IMG/VR virus record: IMGVR_UViG_3300017666_000003
Coordinates: 1-42,332 of that record
Source: a virus
DNA length: 42,332 bases
Strand: one strand, 5' to 3'
Part shown: positions 13,927 through 22,213 of the stretch, piece after piece
Position numbering within the stretch: the first letter of the stretch is position 1
How the letters are laid out: each line of letters opens with the position of its first letter
Position numbers and translations under genes: made by a program
The notes under the pieces: generated by a model
What the model was told of the DNA's origin: nothing
Database searches by the model: none
What the model saw: only the letters and a program-made list of their open reading frames with translations

Positions 13927-16041
13927 ATGTCATCTCAAACCATCATCACTCTCACAGGCGACGAGAAGTCGGCCTACGAAGCATTTCAAAAGGTCATCGC
14001 CGAGGCGGCCAAGCTCGGCAACGAAACCGAAAAGGCGGGAAAGAAAGCCAAAAAGACAAAGGACGAATTTAATTTCGGCAAACAAGCATCCGACGGGTTC
14101 CACGACATGGCCACATCGGTCCTATCCGTCACCGCCGCCGTCGGAGTATTGCAACTCGGTCTCGAGGGAGTCCGAGCCGAGTACGAACGTATCAACGAAG
14201 TCGGCCGCGAACAACTCGGATTCGCCAGAAACCTAGCCACCGCCCAACAAGAGGCCAGCAAGAACCTAGCCGGAACCGATCCCGCCGAAATGCAAAGGTT
14301 GTTTGGCGAGGCCGTCCCTCGCATCGCCGTCGAATCGAAATTTCCAGACCTGGCACAAATCACCACCGCGATCGGGGCCGCCGCTTCAATCATCGGGTCC
14401 GATCGAGCCGAGACCGTCGTATCCGCCGCCGCTCAGCTCACCGCACTAACCCCAGATCAATTACAGACCACCACATCCGCCACAGCCGACGTCACCAAAG
14501 CTATCGGCGTCAACGATGCACGCGAAGCCCTCGCCCTATTGCTATCGACCGGATCCGTCTCGCGTCCCGAGAACCTCCCGCAGCTCGCCACCGGAGCCGC
14601 CAAAGCGATCAACGCCGGCGTCGTCTCCACGGCGGACACCCAGTCCCAAATCAATGCCGCCAAAGAGTCCGCCGCCCTCTTCGCGATGTTATCGGAGGTT
14701 GACCCGTCGGGCCAATCCGCATCGACCGCGACCGTACAATTGATCTCCCAGATGCGAGATATGTTCTCCGCTATGGGAGCCGAGGAGCGAGACAAGAAAG
14801 CTTCCGAGCTTGCCAACAAACGCGAGCGAGCCGAAGAGGATTTGCTCCGCACACAAATCCAGCTCGAGCAACGACAAAAGAAAGCCACCGCACTCGGCAC
14901 AGCCGACACCGTCGAGGCGAGAGCCGCTCGGTTATCGGTCAGCACCACCCAGGCCGAAGCCAAGCGACTAACGCAGTCGATCTCAGACATGGACAAAGAG
15001 CTTGCCCAATTTGCATCGATCGCCACCATGCGGGCCAGCGACCCAGGCACCACAGTCGGACGAATCCAGGCCGTCGCCCAAAACGCAGACGCCAGAAACT
15101 TTTTGCTACAAAACCTAGCCGGCGAGGCCGTTTTCAAACCATTGTTCGAGGGACTTCTTACATCCGGCTCCGAACAACAACGCAAACTCGCCGCTGCCCA
15201 GGGGGCCATCACGACCGACATCAGTGTTTTCGAGAAAGCATTGCAGAGTCAGGACATCACGCCGCAACAGCAGATCGCCCGCGACATGCAGCTTAGCCAA
15301 GCCCTGCAGAACGTCGACAGCGTCGCCGATCCGCAACTAGAATTCGCTCGCGCCATCAAAGAGATACGCATCAACGCCGAGGCTAACAACACGCTCCCCC
15401 GAAGCATGTTTCTCGCGACCGGTCGATTGTTCGAAAACATTTTCAGACCAATTATGCCGGACAGTTTAGGGTCGCCGCAGATCGAGGCACGATACGCCAT
15501 CGAACGGCTACAGGAGATCATAAGCGAGGCCGAGCCAGTCGGAGGTTTTCGCAGACCCGAAGACCTACGTCAGGCCGACATGCTCCGAGAACAAATCAAA
15601 GTTATTCAGCGACTCGAGGAGCAATCGCGTACCAGCGATCTATCGCAACTCAAAACGATACTCGGACCAGCGGCGAACCCACCCGCTCCAGTACAACCAA
15701 TACAGCCGCCGAGCGAACGACCTCGCCCCCTAGAGACGGCCACGAATCCAGATCGCGGACCAACCGACAAACCGAGGGAGCCAACGCTTGATCTCAGTCG
15801 AGAGCAACTAGCACAGCAGTTAGCAGAAGCCCGTCGTCGAATGGATCAACCGCCACCGGCAAACGTAGACGCCGCCGCTTTACGTCGCGAGCAAATGCAA
15901 GTCATCGAGCGACTCGAGCAGTTATCTCGCGACATGCAAGCCAACACCGAGGAGGTCCGCCGCAACAACAACATCCTCCAACAGGACACCCAAACCAACA
16001 ACTCCGGCACCATCCAAGCCCAAGTCGATAAACGAAAGTAA
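13927..16041 (+). CDS. Tail tape measure protein
   Basis: 704 residues, one of the three longest genes of the genome, directly after the chaperone. The protein is almost wholly helical, alanine- and glutamine-rich, with coiled-coil stretches (EERDKKASELANKRERAEED, QLEQRQKKATAL, AADVDAAALRRE-type) and hydrophobic segments near residues 60-75 (ATSVLSVTAAVGVLQLGLEG) and 150-160. Tape measure proteins set tail length and pass into the host at infection. The C-terminal third is proline-rich (PVQPIQPPSERPRPLETATN) and ends in a further coiled coil. Short for siphoviruses (tail about 100 nm by the usual rule of thumb). No lytic domain seen. Confidence 0.85.
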   Translation: MSSQTIITLTGDEKSAYEAFQKVIAEAAKLGNETEKAGKKAKKTKDEFNFGKQASDGFHDMATSVLSVTAAVGVLQLGLEGVRAEYERINEVGREQLGFARNLATAQQEASKNLAGTDPAEMQRLFGEAVPRIAVESKFPDLAQITTAIGAAASIIGSDRAETVVSAAAQLTALTPDQLQTTTSATADVTKAIGVNDAREALALLLSTGSVSRPENLPQLATGAAKAINAGVVSTADTQSQINAAKESAALFAMLSEVDPSGQSASTATVQLISQMRDMFSAMGAEERDKKASELANKRERAEEDLLRTQIQLEQRQKKATALGTADTVEARAARLSVSTTQAEAKRLTQSISDMDKELAQFASIATMRASDPGTTVGRIQAVAQNADARNFLLQNLAGEAVFKPLFEGLLTSGSEQQRKLAAAQGAITTDISVFEKALQSQDITPQQQIARDMQLSQALQNVDSVADPQLEFARAIKEIRINAEANNTLPRSMFLATGRLFENIFRPIMPDSLGSPQIEARYAIERLQEIISEAEPVGGFRRPEDLRQADMLREQIKVIQRLEEQSRTSDLSQLKTILGPAANPPAPVQPIQPPSERPRPLETATNPDRGPTDKPREPTLDLSREQLAQQLAEARRRMDQPPPANVDAAALRREQMQVIERLEQLSRDMQANTEEVRRNNNILQQDTQTNNSGTIQAQVDKRK

Positions 16042-16044
16042 CCC

Positions 16045-16171
16045 GTAGCCGAAGTCGCCAGACTTTGGACGCACGTCGCAAATCATCCAATCTCTAACGA
16101 GATCGGCTACCAGGACTCGTAGCCTCGTCCACTACCAAACCAAGAACCAAGAACTAAGAACCGGCAAAGCC
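16045..16171. repeat. Repeat cluster: full palindromic element, GTAGCCTCGTCC element, heptamers
   Basis: Full two-hairpin element 16045-16110, then TCGTAGCCTCGTCCACTACC (16118-16137), then AACYAAG heptamers ending in GGCAAAGCCATG at the next start. The whole gap is repeat DNA. Confidence 0.9.
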
Positions 16172-16651
16172 ATGTTCGCGATCCAAATCAAAGAGCGAGG
16201 CAAAACACCTCGCAAACTTTTGAAGGCCCACAACGCGGCCGCCAAGACCTCGTATCGCGAGACCGCTCGATACTTCCACGAGCATCTCACCCCCAAGCGA
16301 TTCACCTACGAGCATGGCAAAGCCGCAGGCTACACCGCACGAAAAGGGGACGACCTACCGTACGGATCCAAAGATTATTGGAAATCGTACATGGGAAAAA
16401 AGAAGAAACAGAAAAAGCACCGCGATCCGTTCGTGTGGTCCGGACGATCAAAAGCCCAAGCCCGACGCGTCGTCATCAGTTCCACAAGTCGCGGAGCTCG
16501 GCTCACGTACCGCATCCAAGCGTTCACCTGGCACAACAAATGGAAACCCGAGTTTGTGCGAATACTCGAACCCGAGCTAATCACATTGGGCCAAGTGTTC
16601 GACAAAGCCTACGACAAGAACTTTCGCGCCGAACAGAATTTGGGAACGTAG
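16172..16651 (+). CDS. Tail or neck morphogenesis protein
   Basis: 159 residues. Features typical of a short phage morphogenesis family: an N-terminal helix followed by ETARYFHEHLTPKRFTYEHG, an arginine/lysine-rich middle (MGKKKKQKKHRDP), FVWSGRSKAQARRVVISSTS (the P-F-V-W-S-G-R block is the landmark) and a C-terminal helix. Such proteins sit between the head connector or tail terminator genes of siphoviruses and are often of unknown structure. The stop is the TAG of the next palindromic element (16648-16701). Confidence 0.55.
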   Translation: MFAIQIKERGKTPRKLLKAHNAAAKTSYRETARYFHEHLTPKRFTYEHGKAAGYTARKGDDLPYGSKDYWKSYMGKKKKQKKHRDPFVWSGRSKAQARRVVISSTSRGARLTYRIQAFTWHNKWKPEFVRILEPELITLGQVFDKAYDKNFRAEQNLGT

Positions 16652-16701
16652 CCGAAGTCGCCAGACTTTGGACGCCGCCAATCTCTAACGAGATCGGCTA
16701 C
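16648..16701. repeat. Palindromic element, full copy giving a stop codon
   Basis: CCGAAGTC-GCCA-GACTTTGG, short spacer, CCAATCTC-TAAC-GAGATCGG. Its GTAG supplies the stop of the gene ending at 16651. Next come GGCGCTAGCCCCC (16721-16733) and CAATC heptamers (16739-16771). Confidence 0.9.
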
Positions 16702-16776
16702 CCAAACCATCAGCCGCAGGGCGCTAGCCCCCGGTTTTCAATCTCCAATCATCAATCTCCAATCTAAAATCCTATC

Positions 16777-17181
16777 GTGCACGGTTGGCTCTACCTTAAA
16801 CCACGGACGACCACACCGCCCCTCTACGACATCATCTACGGCAACATGATCGCCGCCGGGCTCGAGTTCGATCGGTACCGCACGCTCGCCCGCGTAAGTC
16901 CATTGCCCACGATTCTCCGAGGGTATCTCGTTCTCAGTCCCAGGATCACAAACGCCACGCCGCTCGTTACACGAACACGGACCGTCAGCGTCTCCCGCAC
17001 ATCCACCACGATCAGCGGCACCCCGGCCCAGTCCTACGGGTTCATAAGCATATCCGACACCAATACCAACGGGACTCGCGTCGATCGCGACGAGGGCATC
17101 GCATTTGCCGCCGATCCGTTTCTCGTCACCACCGGAGTCCCACGCACCGTCCCAAACGAAATCGCAATGGTCAAACTATAG
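16777..17181 (+). CDS. Hypothetical tail-module protein
   Basis: 134 residues from a GTG start at 16777. The sequence is beta-rich with many threonine, arginine and serine residues (TPLVTRTRTVSVSRTSTTIS, SYGFISISDTNTNGTRVDRD). This is compatible with a virion structural protein but is not diagnostic. It is flanked by repeat-only intergenic DNA on both sides. No membrane segment. Confidence 0.55.
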   Translation: MHGWLYLKPRTTTPPLYDIIYGNMIAAGLEFDRYRTLARVSPLPTILRGYLVLSPRITNATPLVTRTRTVSVSRTSTTISGTPAQSYGFISISDTNTNGTRVDRDEGIAFAADPFLVTTGVPRTVPNEIAMVKL

Positions 17182-17184
17182 GCC

Positions 17185-17241
17185 GTAGCCGAAGTCGCCA
17201 GACTTTGGACGTCCAATCCAATCTCTGGCGAGATCGGCTAC
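17185..17241. repeat. Palindromic element, full copy
   Basis: CCGAAGTC-GCCA-GACTTTGG, 10-base spacer, CCAATCTC-TGGC-GAGATCGG, enclosed by GTAGCC and GGCTAC. Between two tail-module genes. Confidence 0.9.
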
Positions 17242-17258
17242 AACGAAAACCCACCACC

Positions 17259-18035
17259 ATGAAACCTAAGATCTTTTCCAACGCCATACTCGGTTCCGGC
17301 ATCCCCTACACACCTCCGATCAATCTCCACGTCGCCACGAGCGGAGCCGATCGCACGTATCGCATGGCTCAGCCCGGGTCATGGTGGCTCATCATCACGC
17401 CGGCATCCAATTGGGTCCATGAGATCCTCGCGATCGAGGTCCGTGTTACAGGCCCATCGACCGACCGACTCATCCAACAGTACCGATACATCCGCCGTCG
17501 ATTCTTCAATCCCACGCACTACGGATGGGTCCGAGACGCCGCGTTAGATTCCGGGTCTCAGCGATTCGCACGCGCCCAGCAAATCGGATCGTTCGACATC
17601 ACCGAGTCAGCCATGCCACTCGGAGCGACCCACAGCCCGTTTCCGTATCGCGTCGCCAATTCATTCGGCCCGACTTACATCCACAGTTACATCATCCCCG
17701 ACAACACCGGCCGATTGTACGCCGACGCCACAACACGCTACGACCTCCCGACAATCACCCCCACATCGACACCACCTTACAAATCGCCGGAGCTCGCCGA
17801 GATCGGGCAGGAGCCCCGACAACCGCTCCATTGTTTCTTCACGGTGGGACAAGACGAACGATGCGACATCCGCGTCCGAGGATTCAACCACGACGTCTCG
17901 AGGCTACCCGGGTTCACCGACACCATCCCCATTGATTGCGAGCCCGCAGCCGACGAGGTCGGAGCCGCATGGACCGACGCCAACCCACCCTCCGGCGAGC
18001 GTCCCGGATTCTTTATCTTGCCCGTCACCTTGTAG
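17259..18035 (+). CDS. Hypothetical virion protein
   Basis: 258 residues; start placed at the ATG at 17259, since codons upstream belong to the palindromic repeat. Beta-rich, with tryptophan and tyrosine clusters (QPGSWWLIITPASNWVHEIL, YRYIRRRFFNPTHYGWVRDA), many prolines and few helices, as in phage structural proteins. Sits between the morphogenesis-type genes and the probable tail tube, so a tail or head-tail interface role is likely. No family recognised. A terminator-like hairpin starts at the stop. Confidence 0.6.
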   Translation: MKPKIFSNAILGSGIPYTPPINLHVATSGADRTYRMAQPGSWWLIITPASNWVHEILAIEVRVTGPSTDRLIQQYRYIRRRFFNPTHYGWVRDAALDSGSQRFARAQQIGSFDITESAMPLGATHSPFPYRVANSFGPTYIHSYIIPDNTGRLYADATTRYDLPTITPTSTPPYKSPELAEIGQEPRQPLHCFFTVGQDERCDIRVRGFNHDVSRLPGFTDTIPIDCEPAADEVGAAWTDANPPSGERPGFFILPVTL

Positions 18036-18055
18036 AACGGGTCTCCCGGCCCGTT
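18036..18055 (+). terminator. AACGGG/CCCGTT hairpin
   Basis: AACGGG, loop TCTCCCGG, CCCGTT, one more T. Directly after the stop of the gene at 17259. Same family as 4596-4619 and 36713-36732. Confidence 0.5.
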
Positions 18056-18060
18056 TACCA

Positions 18061-18248
18061 AGAGATCAGACTGATCAGACTGATCAGACTGATCTCTTAA
18101 ACCCGGGAACTCGGGACACGCTCGCTCTCTTTCGTACCATTTTGAGTTATTGGTGTGAGACCACCACTCGCCGTCGGTTGACAGTGACCGCGGCGGGTGG
18201 TTACTCCCACCCTAAGACCCTGCACCCAATCGTACACAGAGAGATACC
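18061..18248. repeat. Tandem GATCAGACT palindrome and noncoding leader
   Basis: AGAGATCAG...CTGATCTCT (18061-18097) is a perfect inverted repeat made of nine-base units ATCAGACTG. GGGAACTCGGGACA (about 18104-18117) recurs at 25871. A hairpin ACCACC...CGCCG / CGGCGGGTGGT (about 18161-18201) precedes the gene at 18249. A promoter or terminator for the tail tube gene may be here. Confidence 0.6.
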
Positions 18249-19169
18249 ATGACGCGATTTCGAGCGCACGCCATGCGGATCGGCACCACTTGGATCGGCG
18301 GCATTTTGTCCACGTCCGCCGAGAACCAGGCCAACATCCAATCCGACCCAACCGCCGGTTCTTCCACGCCGATGTTCGTCTCGATCAACTCGGTCAAGTC
18401 GATGTTTCGTTTCACGACCTATAACGTCGCCGCCGCACTCGGCCAAATCGGATCCACCGGACTAGCTCTCGGAGGTGGCGTCACATGCCAACTCTGGGAA
18501 ATCCAGATGGATGCCAATGGTCAGATCGCCTCTGGCACCGTGCACCGCCATCTCTCTTTCGCCGCCGGTCGCGTCGTCCCTCGTCGACTCACCGCCAGAG
18601 CCCAAGAGGACGCCGAACTAGAGTTCGAGGCCATGGGCCTTTCGGCCAACGGGACCGACAGCCCGCTCATCATCACGGAAAACGTCGCACTCCCAGCCGC
18701 GTTAGATCTCGCACGACACACATTAGCGGACGCCACCATCGCCAACATTGCCGCCGGTTGCATGACGGAGTTAAGCATCGACTTCGGTATCCAGATCGAA
18801 TCACGAGCATGTAACGGCCAAATCTTCGACACCCGGCTCCATCAGCCCTCGTTAGTCCCCAAGCTAACGGTCACCGTGTTGAATGCCGCGTTGATTGGCA
18901 CCGCCGGCACGCAGATCCCAGACATCGGTCGAGCATGCACTCACGCCAACACGCGATTCCGTTTCCGACGACGTGTCAACAAGGTCGCCGGATTTGTATT
19001 GGATGCCACAGCCGAGCACATGATCATCACGACCGACGGTACGGTCGTACCACAAACGATGTTCGATGGATCGACCAACGAAGAGGGCACCGCGACGCTA
19101 GAGATCACGAGCATGTTCGACGGCACCAACGCCCCGATCGTCATCAATAACGCGAGTGCGATCACGTAA
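18249..19169 (+). CDS. Probable major tail (tube) protein
   Basis: 306 residues. Content is mostly strands with regular hydrophobic alternation, small residues (GSTGLALGGGVTCQLWEIQM) and a C-terminal domain of immunoglobulin-like character (TAEHMIITTDGTVVPQTMFD, then GTATLEITSMFDGTNAPIVI). Tail tube proteins of siphoviruses have this look and this size; there is no sheath gene in the genome. The call rests on composition and place after the tape measure block. Order is unusual, since the tube gene usually precedes the chaperone and tape measure. A head decoration protein is an alternative. Confidence 0.45.
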   Translation: MTRFRAHAMRIGTTWIGGILSTSAENQANIQSDPTAGSSTPMFVSINSVKSMFRFTTYNVAAALGQIGSTGLALGGGVTCQLWEIQMDANGQIASGTVHRHLSFAAGRVVPRRLTARAQEDAELEFEAMGLSANGTDSPLIITENVALPAALDLARHTLADATIANIAAGCMTELSIDFGIQIESRACNGQIFDTRLHQPSLVPKLTVTVLNAALIGTAGTQIPDIGRACTHANTRFRFRRRVNKVAGFVLDATAEHMIITTDGTVVPQTMFDGSTNEEGTATLEITSMFDGTNAPIVINNASAIT

Positions 19170-19170
19170 C

Positions 19171-19419
19171 ATGAAACGAATCACACCACGCGGACGACTC
19201 CTCGTCCGCACCGTAGCCGCCAAATCACTCGAATCCGCAGCGGGCAACCCCGAGGCCGCGTTGATGCTATTCCGGCACGACAAGCGATTCCAAGGCTACT
19301 CCTCCATCTGGATGGACTTGGCCATAGCCCTCGCGATCCAGTTTTTCAAATGGTGGATCGAGCGAAACGTACTCACTCCCAGCGTCACGCAACTAGAGGA
19401 CGAACCGTCGTTTGAATAG
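19171..19419 (+). CDS. Small membrane-associated protein
   Basis: 82 residues from the ATG at 19171, one base after the previous stop. The N-terminus is basic (MKRITPRGRLLVRTVAAKS). Residues about 45-66 (SIWMDLAIALAIQFFKWWIE) are hydrophobic and end in a KWW interface motif, suggesting a membrane-lying or single membrane helix. It could belong to the lysis group that follows. No family recognised. Confidence 0.6.
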   Translation: MKRITPRGRLLVRTVAAKSLESAAGNPEAALMLFRHDKRFQGYSSIWMDLAIALAIQFFKWWIERNVLTPSVTQLEDEPSFE

Positions 19420-19452
19420 TTACGCACCAATAACCAGGAACCATCTCACACC

Positions 19453-20142
19453 ATGACCGTAAAAACTAAAGCACAGTTACAGAAAGAACTTGAGGAACTC
19501 ACAGACTCGGTCAAGTTTGCTCACGAACAACTCACAAAACAGCAAACCGAGTTAGCCGAAAAGGAACAGGCGAGGATAAACCTATCCTACGAGAAAGAAA
19601 GCCTCGAACAGCAACTCGACGACCTCCTCTTTGAACAGAAAAAGACGTCTTTCGAATTGGACAAACTACTAAAGAAACAAGCGGAGGAGCATAGCGAGCG
19701 AGCCGCCGCATCGTTCGAATCCTCCCTATTCGGCAAGCTCGTCGGCATGCTTCCCAACCTATGGTCCCTCATCCCATGGGTTCTCGTCATCGCGGGACTC
19801 GTTTATTGGTATCGATACCAAACGACCACCGTCATCGATCCGCCGACACCACCCGACGTCGTCACGATCGAGAAAGCCGTCGGCGATTATTTCCCAACGC
19901 AACAAAAAGAGTTTGCCAAAGCGTTCTCGGACGCGGCCACCAAAGTCCGCTCCAAAGAGATCAAAACCGATGAGCAACTCGACGCACTCATCAACCCGCA
20001 GCTAAAAGCCGCCAGGGATCTCGCCGGCAAACCGTTCGACGTCTCGTTTGATATGTCGCTCCCTCGCAACGACGACGGAACGTTCGCAGGCAAAGAAGAG
20101 GACGCGGCCAAGTTTCTCGAACAAATCTCTCGGAGTTGGTAG
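19453..20142 (+). CDS. Coiled-coil membrane protein of the candidate lysis cassette
   Basis: 229 residues. Residues 5-80 form a long charged coiled coil (KELEELTDSVKFAHEQLTKQ and onward). A membrane segment lies at about 103-120 (LWSLIPWVLVIAGLVYWYRY). The C-terminal 100 residues are soluble and helical, presumably on the other side. It is translated just before the papain-like peptidase (stop at 20142, ATG at 20146), so the two may work together: a membrane anchor or export aid for the peptidase is the simplest idea. No holin family match is visible. Confidence 0.65.
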   Translation: MTVKTKAQLQKELEELTDSVKFAHEQLTKQQTELAEKEQARINLSYEKESLEQQLDDLLFEQKKTSFELDKLLKKQAEEHSERAAASFESSLFGKLVGMLPNLWSLIPWVLVIAGLVYWYRYQTTTVIDPPTPPDVVTIEKAVGDYFPTQQKEFAKAFSDAATKVRSKEIKTDEQLDALINPQLKAARDLAGKPFDVSFDMSLPRNDDGTFAGKEEDAAKFLEQISRSW

Positions 20143-20145
20143 ACC

Positions 20146-20994
20146 ATGGATTACGACAATTTTACCGGCTATGCGATCGAACTCGAGGACCGCGAGCAGT
20201 TACTCGCCACCCAGGTTGACGCCGTTATGAACATGATGGGGGACGTCCCCGATCGGATGGACCCGCGATCGAGCCCACTCGCAGACCAAGGGTTCATGCA
20301 AGTCGAAAACCAACAATCGGTCGGAGCTTGCCAAGGGTTCTCCCTCGCATGTTGCGCCGAGTTCGCCTATACGTTCGCGACCGGCGAAGTCCTGCAGCTC
20401 GATAACATGTACGCGTACATTGCGAGCCAAGAAAAGGACGGCATCAACGGCGACAATGGCTCGACCCTTAGCGGTGGCACCAAAGCCGCCCGCGATGGGC
20501 TCCGCAAGCAGACCGAAACCTATCGGCCCGTCTATCCCGGCCGAGCGTATCTCACTCGCGAGCGACGCGCCGAGGCCGTCTACAAACTCAAATCCCATAC
20601 GACCATGCAAGACGCCGACCACGTCAAGCAGTTCATAGGCTCGGGCGTTGGGATCGTACAACTAGGGATCGCATGGGGTCGATGGATGGAGCCCAATGCC
20701 GCCGGATGTATTCTCGATTTCAACCCAGGACGAGGAGGCGGGCACGCCATAACATTTGCCGGTTATGTACCCGACTCAGACGTTGGAGTCCCATCGGGAG
20801 ATGGTTGGTGGGCATTGCTCAAAAACAGTTGGTCGAAACGATGGGGCAAAAACGGTTACGCGTATGTTGCACCGCGAGCGATCAACAAAATGATCCGGCA
20901 CGCGTGGACCGTCATGGTCGGACGTTCCGACATGGACAGCCCCAAGCCTCGCAAGATCAAAGTCGACTTCACTAAACGATCGCTCCTCCGGTAG
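20146..20994 (+). CDS. Papain-like (C1A) cysteine peptidase
   Basis: 282 residues. The papain landmarks are all visible: NQQSVGACQGF with oxyanion Gln56 and nucleophile Cys62 (papain NQGSCGSC spacing exactly kept), GGGHAITFAGY with His200, and LLKNSWSKRWGKNGY with Asn227, the KNSWG..WGxxGY block of the family. Start and pro-region are short and no signal peptide is visible. C1A peptidases are rare in phages. Since no lysozyme, amidase or transglycosylase is found elsewhere, it may act as the lysis enzyme against a protein-rich planctomycete envelope, or as a virion or maturation protease. The neighbours are coiled-coil and membrane proteins. Confidence 0.8.
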   Translation: MDYDNFTGYAIELEDREQLLATQVDAVMNMMGDVPDRMDPRSSPLADQGFMQVENQQSVGACQGFSLACCAEFAYTFATGEVLQLDNMYAYIASQEKDGINGDNGSTLSGGTKAARDGLRKQTETYRPVYPGRAYLTRERRAEAVYKLKSHTTMQDADHVKQFIGSGVGIVQLGIAWGRWMEPNAAGCILDFNPGRGGGHAITFAGYVPDSDVGVPSGDGWWALLKNSWSKRWGKNGYAYVAPRAINKMIRHAWTVMVGRSDMDSPKPRKIKVDFTKRSLLR

Positions 20995-21003
20995 GTCGTT
21001 CCC

Positions 21004-21070
21004 GTAGCCGAGGTCGTTAGACCTCGGACGCATCCCCGGCAAACCTCCAATCTCTAACGAGATCGGCTAC
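21004..21070. repeat. Palindromic element, variant full copy
   Basis: Left hairpin CCGAGGTC-GTTA-GACCTCGG differs from the usual CCGAAGTC/GACTTTGG at both sides of the stem, keeping pairing. Right hairpin CCAATCTC-TAAC-GAGATCGG. A compensated variant, showing that the stem is selected or was copied as a structure. Confidence 0.9.
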
Positions 21071-21076
21071 CAAACC

Positions 21077-21382
21077 ATGATCGAAAAACTAAAAAAGACA
21101 TTTGCCCCAATCTTGTTAGCGATCACCGTCATGTTCGGCGGAACCATCAAGGCCGAATACGATCGATTGATCGGCGAGATCCAAACCACCAAGCAACGAG
21201 TCGACGACTTGTTAAAGCAGTCATCCGAAATGGTCAACAAAGTCAATCAGATGATTGACGCCATACAAATCCGCTTACGCGAGGAACAGAGTGATGAACG
21301 ATCGACGAATAATGTTAGCTATAGTCGCCATGATGGGCATCAGTATCGGCTACGTCTTACCGACGAATCCAGCCCCGGCTAA
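21077..21382 (+). CDS. Small N-anchored coiled-coil protein
   Basis: 101 residues. A basic start and hydrophobic segment (FAPILLAITVMFGGTIKA) make an N-terminal membrane anchor or signal, followed by a helix with regular heptads (EIQTTKQRVDDLLKQSSEMV NKVNQMIDAIQIRL-type). This shape resembles an inner-membrane spanin, and the next gene starts 89 bases before this one ends, in another frame, as Rz1 does within Rz. The partner lacks a lipobox, so the spanin idea is weak. Codons after about residue 75 overlap the next gene. Confidence 0.55.
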   Translation: MIEKLKKTFAPILLAITVMFGGTIKAEYDRLIGEIQTTKQRVDDLLKQSSEMVNKVNQMIDAIQIRLREEQSDERSTNNVSYSRHDGHQYRLRLTDESSPG

Positions 21383-21932
21383 AGCCACATACCAATCGGC
21401 CACGACTGAGACCAATCTATCGCAGCTCGACGACTCACTCGGCGAGTTACAAATGCTCGTCGCCAAATTGCAACCCCGGGCCAGCCGTCAACCCTTGTTT
21501 GAAAAGGTGCTCCGTCAATGCGAGTGTAACGATTGCGCATGCGACAGCCCATCAAAGAATCCGCCACCCGTAGCCGAAGTCGCCAAGACTTTGGAAAGCA
21601 CGCCCGCGACAACTCAAACCGCTAACGAGATCGGCTACAAACCGGGCCTCGTAGCCTCGTCCACTACGCCAGCGAATTACACACCGCGATGGACTCATCC
21701 CTCCACGATCGAGGATCACATGGTTAGCACGCATGGAGTCTCGACGACTGGAAAGACGCGGGCCCAGCTCTACGCCGAGCATGATGCGATCCATGATTCC
21801 GAGCGTAGCCAAAGTCGTCAGACCTTGGGTTATTCGTCGGTCGTTAGATCGTCATCGTGTCCCGGTGGCGTTTGTCCCGTCCCACAGAGATCGTATCAAA
21901 CCGTTCGACCATTCCGCTTATTCCGCAGATAA
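21294..21932 (+). CDS. Signal-anchored protein with translated repeats
   Basis: 212 residues from the ATG at 21294 (GAGTG nearby). An N-terminal anchor or signal peptide (MNDRRIMLAIVAMMGISIGY, then VLPTNPAPAKA with an Ala-x-Ala-like cleavage site) suggests export. Residues about 78-85 hold CECNDCAC. Residues 93-126 are two repeat families in a row: VAEVAKTLES...ANEIGY from the palindromic element and LVASSTTP from GTAGCCTCGTCCACTAC. The C-terminus is Ser/Arg-rich with CPGGVCPVP. Function unknown; place suggests lysis or envelope interaction. Confidence 0.6.
   Translation: MNDRRIMLAIVAMMGISIGYVLPTNPAPAKATYQSATTETNLSQLDDSLGELQMLVAKLQPRASRQPLFEKVLRQCECNDCACDSPSKNPPPVAEVAKTLESTPATTQTANEIGYKPGLVASSTTPANYTPRWTHPSTIEDHMVSTHGVSTTGKTRAQLYAEHDAIHDSERSQSRQTLGYSSVVRSSSCPGGVCPVPQRSYQTVRPFRLFRR
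21570..21668 (+). repeat. Palindromic element plus GTAGCCTCGTCC element, both translated
   Basis: The palindromic element (21570-21638) has an intact left hairpin but a right hairpin whose first arm is lost (AACTCAAACC instead of CCAATCTC). Loss of pairing while the frame stays open suggests selection for protein here rather than for structure. TCGTAGCCTCGTCCACTACG (about 21648-21667) follows. Confidence 0.85.
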
Positions 21933-21934
21933 CC

Positions 21935-22213
21935 ATGGTATTCTTCGACGACCTTACAAAAAAGAAGATTCTTGATTGGCTCGCATCGCAGGGGATCTCG
22001 ACGATCCTTTTGATTTGCATCCTCGGGTTCATTGGCTACGGAGTCGTGGTCCTTGTCCCGAGTCACATCACGCAGATACAAAAGGGTTACGAGGTCAACG
22101 CCGAGACGCTCAGCAACTCGTTGAACAAGATCGCCGAGAGTCACGACAAAGACCGCGAGATGTTCATGCGGATACTAACCGACAAGAGCATGCGAGCAAC
22201 CGCAACCCCGTAG
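21935..22213 (+). CDS. Holin-like small membrane protein
   Basis: 92 residues from the ATG at 21935, two bases after the previous stop. Short amphipathic start (FDDLTKKKILDWLASQGI), one strong membrane span at about 20-41 (STILLICILGFIGYGVVVLV), then a charged helix (ETLSNSLNKIAESHDKDREM). One-span proteins of this size include class III-like holins and other phage membrane proteins. Its place at the end of the candidate lysis group, before the terminases, supports a holin, but no family motif fixes this. The stop TAG belongs to a palindromic element. Confidence 0.6.
   Translation: MVFFDDLTKKKILDWLASQGISTILLICILGFIGYGVVVLVPSHITQIQKGYEVNAETLSNSLNKIAESHDKDREMFMRILTDKSMRATATP

Noticed and set aside
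14457-15221. 254-codon minus-strand open frame
   Set aside because: Lies wholly opposite the tape measure gene; serine/alanine-rich shadow with no start context.
18061-18099. Iterons of a plasmid-type origin (ATCAGACTG units)
   Set aside because: Three units only, forming a palindrome that recurs at 30231 and 12931 between genes; no replication gene beside it.
21077-21932. Rz/Rz1-type spanin pair
   Set aside because: Overlap and anchor fit, but the second protein has no lipobox and is too long, so I left it as a possibility only.
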